A stretch of DNA of 64,000 bases from Ignavibacteria bacterium (GTDB lineage: Bacteria > Bacteroidota > Ignavibacteria > Ch128b): the NCBI GenBank assembly GCA_026415235.1, contig JAOAHM010000019.1, forward strand, positions 25,932 to 89,931, in the 5' to 3' direction. Below are positions 20,630 to 28,686 of this stretch, piece after piece. The notes below the pieces were generated by a model. That model was not told where the DNA came from, made no database searches, and saw nothing but the letters and a program-made list of their open reading frames with translations. Numbering within the stretch: position 1 is the stretch's first letter; every line of letters begins with the position of its first letter. The position numbers and the translations under genes were made by a program.

Positions 20630-21348
20630 GCCAAGAAATTAAACATCAATACAAAATTTTAATTATTGACGATAACCCACTTGAGCTTGGATTAATTAGA
20701 CTCGTCATCCAAAAAAATTTTCCAGAGCTTAAAACTTTTACACTAACTAAACCTCCAGATTGGTCTTCTTTTTTCCAAAACCAAGATATTGATGCAATAA
20801 TAATAGACTATAGATTACCTGAGAAAAATGGACTTGAGGTTATTAAAGATTTGAGAAATTTTAATAAAGAAGTTCCAACCTACTTAATCACCGCTCTCGA
20901 ACGAGATGAAATTGAACAAGATATTATAAAATCTGGTGCAACAGATTTAATTGTAAAAGATAGAAGTTATTCAAATTTGGTTTCAAAAATTAATGATTTA
21001 ATTCTTAAAAGGTCATTTGAAAAATTTGAACAAGAACTTAACTCATTAAAGTATATTCTTAACACTTTATCTAATTTGTTAGTATTAAAAATAGATGAAA
21101 CTGAAAACTGTATCGAAGTGCTTGGAGGATACAAAGATTTACCTCAACTATCATCATCTGTGATGTTTAATGATGGTTGGAAAAAATATTTTTATGAAAT
21201 TTTCTCAGAACAGAAAAAAGAATTAAGCACATTATCTCAAAATATTACTGAAAAAAAATCTTTTCAAATTACTATTGACAATTCAGTCAATAAGATTAAT
21301 GCACTTCTTCTTAAGTCGACTTACTATTATTTAATTCTTCAATTTTAA
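20626..21348 (+). CDS. Response regulator (REC) with uncharacterised C-terminal domain
   Basis: 240 aa; ILIIDDNPLELGLIRLV, IIIDYRLPEKNGLEVIKDL; overlaps upstream stop. Confidence 0.88.
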   Translation: MSQEIKHQYKILIIDDNPLELGLIRLVIQKNFPELKTFTLTKPPDWSSFFQNQDIDAIIIDYRLPEKNGLEVIKDLRNFNKEVPTYLITALERDEIEQDIIKSGATDLIVKDRSYSNLVSKINDLILKRSFEKFEQELNSLKYILNTLSNLLVLKIDETENCIEVLGGYKDLPQLSSSVMFNDGWKKYFYEIFSEQKKELSTLSQNITEKKSFQITIDNSVNKINALLLKSTYYYLILQF

Positions 21349-21505
21349 AACATCTCCTAAAATCGTCCACACTGCGTGATAATAATCCACAATTGGCTAA
21401 TTTCAGCCACTTCTTGTAATTCAAAGTTGCCCCACCAAAAAAATCAATCGTTATAACTAATTGAAATTAAATCACTTACAGCAATCAAAAATAATAAGTT
21501 ATTTC

Positions 21506-21521
21506 TGGCATTATGATTGAC
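21506..21521 (+). promoter_or_regulatory. Possible degenerate sigma-54 (-24/-12) element upstream of the 77-aa ORF and fliA-like gene
   Basis: TGGCATTATGATTGAC: GG-N10-GA, near the TGGCAC-N5-TTGC consensus; -12 is TTGA, not TTGC. Confidence 0.25.
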
Positions 21522-21535
21522 TTAAAAGGAAAAAA

Positions 21536-21769
21536 GTGGAGAAGATGATGGAATTGAAATCTAAATATAATCAGGAAATTAGAAACACTCAGGTTATTCC
21601 AATTGTGCTTTCGTTTGTGTTCTTTAACGCAATTGTGAAAGAATTTGATTGGTTAATTCTAAGTTCAATAGTTTGTTTGATTGCATTAGCAATCATCTTC
21701 AAAATATGGAGCGGGAATTTGCGATTGGGAGTTGGGGAAAAATTAAATAATCCCAGGAGGATAAAATGA
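21536..21769 (+). CDS. Small two-TM membrane protein
   Basis: 77 aa; hydrophobic helices IPIVLSFVFFNAIV and LILSSIVCLIALAIIFKIW; stop overlaps fliA-like start. True start may be 21545/21548. Confidence 0.6.
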   Translation: MEKMMELKSKYNQEIRNTQVIPIVLSFVFFNAIVKEFDWLILSSIVCLIALAIIFKIWSGNLRLGVGEKLNNPRRIK

Positions 21770-22458
21770 CAACTACAACACTTTGGAAAGAATACAAAAA
21801 AACAAAAGCCTCAGAATTGAAAACGGCATTGATTAAACAGTATCTCCGTCTGGTTCATTATGTACTTCATAGAACTGAGTTGAAAGGGGCGGAATTACTT
21901 AACGAACAGGATTTTTATCAATTTGGTATCCTTGGTTTAAGTGAGGCAATTGACCGATTTAATCCAAACTACGGGGTTAAATTTGAAACCTACGCAATTC
22001 CCAGAATAAGAGGAATGATCCTTGATGAACTTAGAAAACTCGATTTCATTCCAAGGTCATACAAAGAGAATGTCAAAAAAGAACTTGAAGAAGAAAATGC
22101 TCGTCGAAGAGAGAATGACCAATATGAATTAACAATCTCAGATTATTTGAGAGAATATCAAAGACTTTCTCTCTCTCAACAAGTTGGTGAAGAAGATGAT
22201 ACTATTCTTGATTTATTACCAAGTAAGGCAGAGACACCACAAGAGATCGCTGAGCGAGAAAATGTCAAAGAATTGATAATAAATGAAATCAATAAACTCC
22301 CAGAACGGCAACGTTTAATCATTACGCTTTATTATTACGAAGATATGAATTATCAAGAAATTGCTGATGTATTGAATGTTTCGGTATCAAGGGTTTCACA
22401 AATTCATACTGAAGTAATCGAAAAATTAAGAAAAAGATTAAGAAAAATATTGAGGTGA
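21766..22458 (+). CDS. RNA polymerase sigma factor, FliA/WhiG family (sigma-28)
   Basis: 230 aa; YQFGILGLSEAIDRFNPNYGVKFETYAIPRIRGMILDELRKLDFIPRS and LPERQRLIITLYYYEDMNYQEIADVLNVSVSRVSQIH. Confidence 0.93.
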   Translation: MTTTTLWKEYKKTKASELKTALIKQYLRLVHYVLHRTELKGAELLNEQDFYQFGILGLSEAIDRFNPNYGVKFETYAIPRIRGMILDELRKLDFIPRSYKENVKKELEEENARRRENDQYELTISDYLREYQRLSLSQQVGEEDDTILDLLPSKAETPQEIAERENVKELIINEINKLPERQRLIITLYYYEDMNYQEIADVLNVSVSRVSQIHTEVIEKLRKRLRKILR

Positions 22459-22462
22459 TTAC

Positions 22463-23311
22463 ATGCAAATTCAAAATGAGTTAACTAATTATTTTTCTTC
22501 GTCGTTTGATTATTTGCCAAATACATCAAAGTTAGATTTGGAAGTATTAAAAATTTTATCAACTAACGAAGTTTCTTTTCAACAAGTAGTGGAAATAATC
22601 AATAAAGACCATTCATTAGCTGCAAGAATTTTAGCTCTTGCGAATTCACCCGTTTATGGATTAACAAAAAGAATTTCTACAATCGAATTAGCAATTTCTA
22701 TTTTAGGAATTGATACAGTTAAGGATTTAGTGATTGGTTTTTCAATAATTAATTCGACATTAAAAGATAAAGATAGATATTTTATTGCTGATGCTTTTAA
22801 TCAACATTCTTATCTATGCGGTTATATTTCGCAGTTACTTGCAAATGATTTCGATTATCCAGTTAAAAACGAAGCTTTTGTTGCAGGGCTATTACATGAT
22901 ATTGGAATTGCAATCAGTCACCGTTATTTGAATAAAGAGTTTAAGTTAGTTAGTGAATTAAAGTTTTATAAAAAGATTAATCAAACTAAAGCAGAAAATT
23001 TAATTATTGGAAAAACTCATTGTGAGATTGGTGCATCAATTGCAGAGAAATGGAACTTACCTGAGCCTTTAATTGATGCAATTAGATTTCATCACACACC
23101 TTCGTCAGCGGAAAAAAATCAAAAATTAGTTTCAATTGTACATTTAGCTGATTTTATTGCTTCAAAAGAAGCACCACAGTATTTACTCAGTTCCGAAGAC
23201 GAACCCTTAGACAAATCAATCATTTCGATTTTGAACATACCTGATGAGAGTTATTTGTATGATGTGATAAATAATGTTTCAAATTTAATTTCAACAGTTG
23301 GATTATATTAA
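22463..23311 (+). CDS. HDOD domain protein
   Basis: 282 aa; INKDHSLAARILALANSPVYGLTKRISTIELAISILGIDTVKDLV, LLHDIG, AIRFHH. Confidence 0.92.
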   Translation: MQIQNELTNYFSSSFDYLPNTSKLDLEVLKILSTNEVSFQQVVEIINKDHSLAARILALANSPVYGLTKRISTIELAISILGIDTVKDLVIGFSIINSTLKDKDRYFIADAFNQHSYLCGYISQLLANDFDYPVKNEAFVAGLLHDIGIAISHRYLNKEFKLVSELKFYKKINQTKAENLIIGKTHCEIGASIAEKWNLPEPLIDAIRFHHTPSSAEKNQKLVSIVHLADFIASKEAPQYLLSSEDEPLDKSIISILNIPDESYLYDVINNVSNLISTVGLY

Positions 23312-23312
23312 C

Positions 23313-24614
23313 ATGAATGCACTAAAGCTAAATACAGAAATAAAATTATTTAACGAAAATTTATTAAGTAATAAAGAAATTTATAATGAAACTAATATAT
23401 CCTTAAGTCGAAAATCAATTATTAATGATTTTGAGATACTTTCATTAGTAAACGAAATCAATAATACTTTAAAGAAAGATTTGACACTGAAAGAGATTAC
23501 AGAGCAAGTCTTTCAAAAAATTCAAAGATTACTGAGCTACAAATCTTATTTCATTGATATATTCTACAAAGGAAGTTTAGTTTTTGAGTTTATGAAAGAT
23601 TGTGAGATTAGTTTCAAAGAAATGCTTCGAGATTATGGAGTTATTAAAATAGCCATTGAGGAAAAAAGAAGTTTATTCATAAATAATCCGATTAAACAAA
23701 ATAATGATGAAGAAGAGAGTATCTTGATTATACCAGTAACCACTGATAATTTTTCAAATATAATTTTTGGAATTGTTGTGGAAGGAAAAAGAGATGAATA
23801 TTTCCAGCAATACTTTGTGTTATTTGAATTAATTTTCAATGCTTTAGCAAACTCGCTTCTTACAAAAATCATTGACAAAGAAAACGGAATGTTAAGAAGC
23901 ATTTTGAAAGAAAAGGATTTTGTAATTAAAGAAGAGCTTAACTATTCTACGGTTGGAAAGATTTGTCTTAGATCATTTCATAGCTTGAAAAATCGAACAC
24001 AAGTTATTGTAAGTTCTTTCAACTTGCTTCAAAAATTAATAATTGACTCTACTGATCAAAAATTAGAAAAAATATTCTCTATACTAAATAAAGAAATTCC
24101 AGATTTTACGAAGTCTATAAAAATGATTTCGGAAATTTCTAAAAATTTGATATCTGAGAAATCACCGATGTATTTTGAAATTGATAGGTTTATCTTTGAA
24201 ATAAAAGAATTTATTGATGTTTCTGGAATTGCCAACAATTTTGAAATAATTATAGAACATTTATCGAAGTCAAAAATTTATGGTAATTATGATAAATTAT
24301 TCCAAGCGTTTTTGTTATTAATTATGGAGTTGTACGAAGAAGGTTGTAGTAAAATTTTTGTCTCGACTATTGAAGATGCTTTAAGAATAAATTTATCATT
24401 AAATATTCAAGTATCAGATAAAAGTTTAAATAATTTGTTGAAGGAGAATTCAAATATTAATTTTGTTCAAATCAAAGGGTTGTTTAAGCAAAACAATTGT
24501 ACTTTAATTACAAAAAATGCGCAGGATAAAATTGAGATTTTGATTTCCATTCCAAAAAGATCCAGTCAGTTCAAATCAAAAGAAATTAAAAATGCCTCGG
24601 ATTTTAGTTGTTGA
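23313..24614 (+). CDS. Degenerate GAF/histidine-kinase-like protein
   Basis: GAF-like N-half and DHp-like RSFHSLKNRTQVIVSSFNLL; ATPase-like region lacks recognisable N and G boxes. Start ATG 23313 preferred over 23298. Confidence 0.6.
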   Translation: MNALKLNTEIKLFNENLLSNKEIYNETNISLSRKSIINDFEILSLVNEINNTLKKDLTLKEITEQVFQKIQRLLSYKSYFIDIFYKGSLVFEFMKDCEISFKEMLRDYGVIKIAIEEKRSLFINNPIKQNNDEEESILIIPVTTDNFSNIIFGIVVEGKRDEYFQQYFVLFELIFNALANSLLTKIIDKENGMLRSILKEKDFVIKEELNYSTVGKICLRSFHSLKNRTQVIVSSFNLLQKLIIDSTDQKLEKIFSILNKEIPDFTKSIKMISEISKNLISEKSPMYFEIDRFIFEIKEFIDVSGIANNFEIIIEHLSKSKIYGNYDKLFQAFLLLIMELYEEGCSKIFVSTIEDALRINLSLNIQVSDKSLNNLLKENSNINFVQIKGLFKQNNCTLITKNAQDKIEILISIPKRSSQFKSKEIKNASDFSC

Positions 24615-24993
24615 AGATGATCCATTTAATGTTGAATTATTTGAATTAATATTAAAGAGAGTTGGGAAATTTGATACAATCATCACAGATAAAGGTGATG
24701 AAATTCTGGAACATTTAAGAAATGGGAGTGTTGACCTTGTAATTATGGATGTTAGTTTAGATAATACCTATTATAACAAAAAAAAAGTTGATGGAATTTT
24801 TCTTTCAAGGTTAATTAAAAACGATCAAGAATTAAAAGATATACCAATTATTATTGTAACGGCTTATGCAGGCGATGAAGATATAAGCCGTATTCTTAAA
24901 GAGAGCAGAGCAGAAGAATGTATTAAAAAACCAATTTTAAACTATAATGAATTTATTAATTTAGTCAGAGGTTATATCCGTGGAGATGAATAA
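24592..24993 (+). CDS. Single-domain response regulator (REC)
   Basis: 133 aa; ILVVEDDPFNVELFELIL, LVIMDVSLD, PIIIVTAYAGDED, CIKKPI. Confidence 0.92.
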   Translation: MPRILVVEDDPFNVELFELILKRVGKFDTIITDKGDEILEHLRNGSVDLVIMDVSLDNTYYNKKKVDGIFLSRLIKNDQELKDIPIIIVTAYAGDEDISRILKESRAEECIKKPILNYNEFINLVRGYIRGDE

Positions 24994-25639
24994 AAGAAAT
25001 ATCTTAGTAGTTGAGGATGAGGAACACACTCGATACCTTCTCGAAAGACTTTTGGTTGTTAATAACTACGAAGTGAGAACCGCTGAGAATGGTATTGATG
25101 CACTTAATACAATGACAAACTTTAAACCAGAAATTATTCTTGCTGATTGGAATATGCCTGAGATGGATGGTGCAGAACTTTGTTCAAGAGTGAAAACAAA
25201 TCCAGACTTGAAACACATATATTTTATCATGATTACAGCAAAGACCTCAACTCACGAAAAAGTTGAGGGATTAGATACTGGCGCAGATGATTACATTACA
25301 AAACCTGTTGAGAATGAAGAATTACTCGCTCGAATTAGAAGTGGTTTGAGAATTTATGATCTTCAACAAGAAATCAAACAACTTGAGCATGAAAAAGCAT
25401 TAATCGAAATGGCAGCAACACTTGGTCATCAAATGAATAATCCTCTAAGCGCCGTAAATATGGCTTTAATTTCGTTGAAGAAAAATATTCAAAACAAGAA
25501 TTATAATGATTTGGAAGATGATATAAAGTTAATTCAGCAATCAGTTCAAAGGATGCAAGAGATTACCCAAAAGCTAATGATGTTAAAAGACCCGAAATTG
25601 ATTAATTACATTGGTAATCTTAAAATGCTGAAGTTATGA
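24986..25639 (+). CDS. REC domain fused to a DHp (HisKA-like) domain, no HATPase
   Basis: REC ILVVEDEEHTRYLLERLL, ILADWNMPEMDG; then AATLGHQMNNPLSAVNMALISL and second DHp helix followed by stop. GTG at 24980 also possible. Confidence 0.88.
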   Translation: MNKRNILVVEDEEHTRYLLERLLVVNNYEVRTAENGIDALNTMTNFKPEIILADWNMPEMDGAELCSRVKTNPDLKHIYFIMITAKTSTHEKVEGLDTGADDYITKPVENEELLARIRSGLRIYDLQQEIKQLEHEKALIEMAATLGHQMNNPLSAVNMALISLKKNIQNKNYNDLEDDIKLIQQSVQRMQEITQKLMMLKDPKLINYIGNLKMLKL

Positions 25640-26824
25640 TTTTATCAAATACAGTTCTTTTTGAGGATTTGATAAAAATTCTGCTCCATCTTTTCGGACT
25701 ACAATTTCTTCTTCAACTGTTGCAATTCCGTAACTTGGAATTGTCAATCTTGGTTCAAGTGTATAAACTTCATTGATACCAACTTTTTGATATGGAATAT
25801 CTCCATATCGTTCCCATCTTGGAGCGAGAATTACACCGCCATCATGAGCTTTTCGTCCTACTTGATGACCGAGTGCATGAGGATATTCTTCGTATCCATT
25901 GTTAACTATATGTTGTCTTGCAATTGCATCAACTTCATAAGCAATCGAACCTGGTTTAATAAACTTTGCAGCTTTATCAATTGCTTCAACAATTACATTG
26001 AAACCTTTCTTTACTTCTTCAGGTGCATCTGTTTCATTTGGACGAAGAATGTACCATGTTCTTTGCAAATCTGAACAATATCCTTGGTACTTAACACCAA
26101 AATCAATGTTTAACACATGACCATATTCAACTTGTCTATCCGTTGGACCCGCATGTGCACCAGCTGTATCTGGACCAGTAAAAACTGATGGACAATATTC
26201 CTGTGACCAAGCGGTTTCTAATCCTCTTTGCTCAACTTGATTTAGAATAAATTTGGCAATTTGTTTTTCTGTAACGCCAGGTTTAATAAACTTACTTGTT
26301 TCTTCAAAAATTTCTAAGGTGATTTTAATTGCTTCCTTCATTAATCTGATTTCTGTTTCCGATTTTCTTCCTCTGAGTAATGAAATTATCTTCTCAGAAG
26401 AGATAATTCTATTAACGAATGGTGTATCTTTTAATTTTTCCATTAAATCAATATACATTCCGTGAGTAAGTCCATCAGCTAAATTGTTGCTCTGTGAATA
26501 ATTTAGTGCGATTGTTTTTGGATTTAATCGGTTCAAAACTTTTAATAAATCATCTTTAATTCCTTGGACATAACCTATGACTTCGTTATATAAATTTTTT
26601 GATTTAATGTTAGCTACATCAAGCGAGCCAACTATAGCAATTGTATCTCCTTTTGAAGTTATAATAAATGCAGATTGCCAAGTACAATTAGTTCCTAAGA
26701 TTAAATCGAGGGATGGGTCACGGGTTGTTTCGGTCTCTCTTACATAAGTCAACCATAAATCAATATCTAATTCTTTTAATATTTCAACAGCTTGCTCAAT
26801 CTTTTCATTCAATAGTTTTTCCAT
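25634..26824 (-). CDS. M24 family aminopeptidase (Xaa-Pro peptidase-like)
   Basis: 396 aa; GHVLNIDFGVKYQGYCSDLQRTW, HALGHQVGRKAHDGG, YTLEPRLTIPSYGIATVEEEIVV. Confidence 0.92.
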   Translation of the reverse strand: MEKLLNEKIEQAVEILKELDIDLWLTYVRETETTRDPSLDLILGTNCTWQSAFIITSKGDTIAIVGSLDVANIKSKNLYNEVIGYVQGIKDDLLKVLNRLNPKTIALNYSQSNNLADGLTHGMYIDLMEKLKDTPFVNRIISSEKIISLLRGRKSETEIRLMKEAIKITLEIFEETSKFIKPGVTEKQIAKFILNQVEQRGLETAWSQEYCPSVFTGPDTAGAHAGPTDRQVEYGHVLNIDFGVKYQGYCSDLQRTWYILRPNETDAPEEVKKGFNVIVEAIDKAAKFIKPGSIAYEVDAIARQHIVNNGYEEYPHALGHQVGRKAHDGGVILAPRWERYGDIPYQKVGINEVYTLEPRLTIPSYGIATVEEEIVVRKDGAEFLSNPQKELYLIKS

Positions 26825-26965
26825 AACATAACTCCTTAAGATTTTATTGAAATTTAATTTTCTTCAAAAGCAAATTAATAATTTTTCAAATTGGTTCATT
26901 TGATTGCGTTTTTCAAATTTATTACTAAAAAGTAGTTAATAACCAAAAGTATCACTTGAAATAAT

Positions 26966-26983
26966 ATTTAAGCGCGCTTAAAT
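26966..26983. promoter_or_regulatory. 18-bp perfect palindrome, candidate DtxR-family operator
   Basis: atttaagcgcgcttaaat, 24 bp upstream of the DtxR-family ORF. Confidence 0.7.
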
Positions 26984-27006
26984 TTAAATCGTAAAGGAAC
27001 TTAAAA

Positions 27007-27666
27007 ATGTCGAACATATCAAAAGAAGATTATTTAAGAGTAATTTACAAAGGTTTAGAAGATTCTGAGATTGTTAGTCCATCAATGGTTGCAGAGCATT
27101 TAAATATTTCTAACGCTGCTGTAACAGATATGCTCAGGAAATTAACTAAAGAAAAGTATGTAAGTTATGAACCATATCGTGGTATACAACTATTACAGAA
27201 AGGAAGAAGTGAAGCAATTAAAATAGTTCGAAGACATAGAATTTGGGAGACTTTTCTTTTCAAAGTGGTTGGATTGCCATGGTATCAGATTGATGAAGAG
27301 GCTGAAAATCTTGAGCATAGTTCGTCTGATGAGTTGATTGATAGGCTTGAAATGATTTTAGGATATCCCGATTTCGATCCTCATGGCCATCCGATTCCTA
27401 AAAGAAACGGAAAAATACCTAAACAAAATAAGAGTTTTCCACTTGCGAAATTAAACGCAGGTGAAACTGCTTGTATTCAAAAAGTAAACGATTATAACAA
27501 AGAACTATTAAAGTATTTATACGAGTCAAAACTGATGATTGGCAATCGTCTCAAAGTAATTGAAAAAAGAAAATTTGATGATACTCTCGTTATTCAAATT
27601 GATAAGAAACAGTTGATTATAAGCGAAAAAATTTCAAAAAACATTTTTGTCGAAAAAATAAAATGA
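27007..27666 (+). CDS. DtxR/MntR-family metal-dependent transcriptional repressor
   Basis: 219 aa; EDYLRVIYKGLEDSEIVSPSMVAEHLNISNAAVTDMLRKLTKEKYVSYEPYRGIQL, HRIWETFLFKVVGLPWYQIDEEAENLEHSSS, C-terminal SH3-like. Confidence 0.94.
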   Translation: MSNISKEDYLRVIYKGLEDSEIVSPSMVAEHLNISNAAVTDMLRKLTKEKYVSYEPYRGIQLLQKGRSEAIKIVRRHRIWETFLFKVVGLPWYQIDEEAENLEHSSSDELIDRLEMILGYPDFDPHGHPIPKRNGKIPKQNKSFPLAKLNAGETACIQKVNDYNKELLKYLYESKLMIGNRLKVIEKRKFDDTLVIQIDKKQLIISEKISKNIFVEKIK

Positions 27667-27896
27667 CAAAAAAACTTTCAGAATTACGAAAAGGTGAAAA
27701 GGCTATGATTGTACGAGTAAATCTTAATGGATTGACACGACGAAGATTGTTTGATTTGGGTTTTATACCTGGAACAATTGTATCAGTTTTGTTTGAAAGT
27801 CCACTTGGAGATCCTGTTGCTTATCTTGTTCGAGATACAATAATCGCATTAAGAAAAGATGAAAGTGAAAAAATAGAAGTTGAATTAATTAATTAA
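27663..27896 (+). CDS. feoA: FeoA ferrous iron transport protein
   Basis: 77 aa SH3-like; RRRLFDLGFIPGTIVSVLFESPLGDPVAYLVRDTIIALR. Confidence 0.93.
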   Translation: MTKKLSELRKGEKAMIVRVNLNGLTRRRLFDLGFIPGTIVSVLFESPLGDPVAYLVRDTIIALRKDESEKIEVELIN

Positions 27897-27900
27897 CTTT

Positions 27901-28686
27901 ATGTTTGGTAGAAAAACAAAAAATCAAAATTTAAACTTTGTTCAAATCGAAATTTTACCTTCACGAAAGACAAAGGTTGTTGCACTTGCTGGAAATCCCA
28001 ACACTGGAAAGAGTACAATCTTTAACAGATTAACTGGATTAAAACAACACACAGGCAACTGGCCTGGTAAAACTGTATCAAGAGCTGAAGGTGAATTCAT
28101 TTTAAATGACGAAAAGTTTCTGCTAATTGATTTGCCTGGAACATATTCTCTGTTATCTACTTCAGAGGATGAAGAAATTGCAAGAGATTTTATTCTCTTT
28201 GGTAATCCCGATGCAACTGTGATTGTTTGTGATGCTTCGGCACTGGAAAGAAATCTTAACTTAGCTTTTCAAATAATGCAGATTACAAATCGATGTTTGC
28301 TTTGCATAAACTTAATTGATGAAGCAAAACGGAAAGGGATTGAAATTGATAAAGATGTTTTAGAAAAAGAACTTGGTATTCCTGTTATTTTTACTAACGC
28401 TCGGTCTGGCGAAGGTATTGATGAACTCAAAGAAAAAATCTATGCAATTGCAAATAGAATTATCAAACCAAATCCACGCAAAATTCACTTAAGAAAAGAA
28501 ATTCAAGAAAAGGTTGATAAACTAAAACCATTAATCGAAAAAGCATTTCCTGGAATATATTCAAGCGAATGGATTGCTCTACGATTACTTGAAGGAGATA
28601 AAAAAATTAGGGCTGCAGTAGAAAACGGAAATTTGCTTGAGATGATTAACAAAGGTCTTGAAAACGGTAACGGAGAATTGAAATGA
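27901..28686 (+). CDS. FeoB N-terminal G protein (split FeoB part 1)
   Basis: 261 aa; GNPNTGKSTIFNRLTGLKQHTGNWPGKTV, DLPGTYSL, NLIDEAKRKG. Confidence 0.93.
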   Translation: MFGRKTKNQNLNFVQIEILPSRKTKVVALAGNPNTGKSTIFNRLTGLKQHTGNWPGKTVSRAEGEFILNDEKFLLIDLPGTYSLLSTSEDEEIARDFILFGNPDATVIVCDASALERNLNLAFQIMQITNRCLLCINLIDEAKRKGIEIDKDVLEKELGIPVIFTNARSGEGIDELKEKIYAIANRIIKPNPRKIHLRKEIQEKVDKLKPLIEKAFPGIYSSEWIALRLLEGDKKIRAAVENGNLLEMINKGLENGNGELK

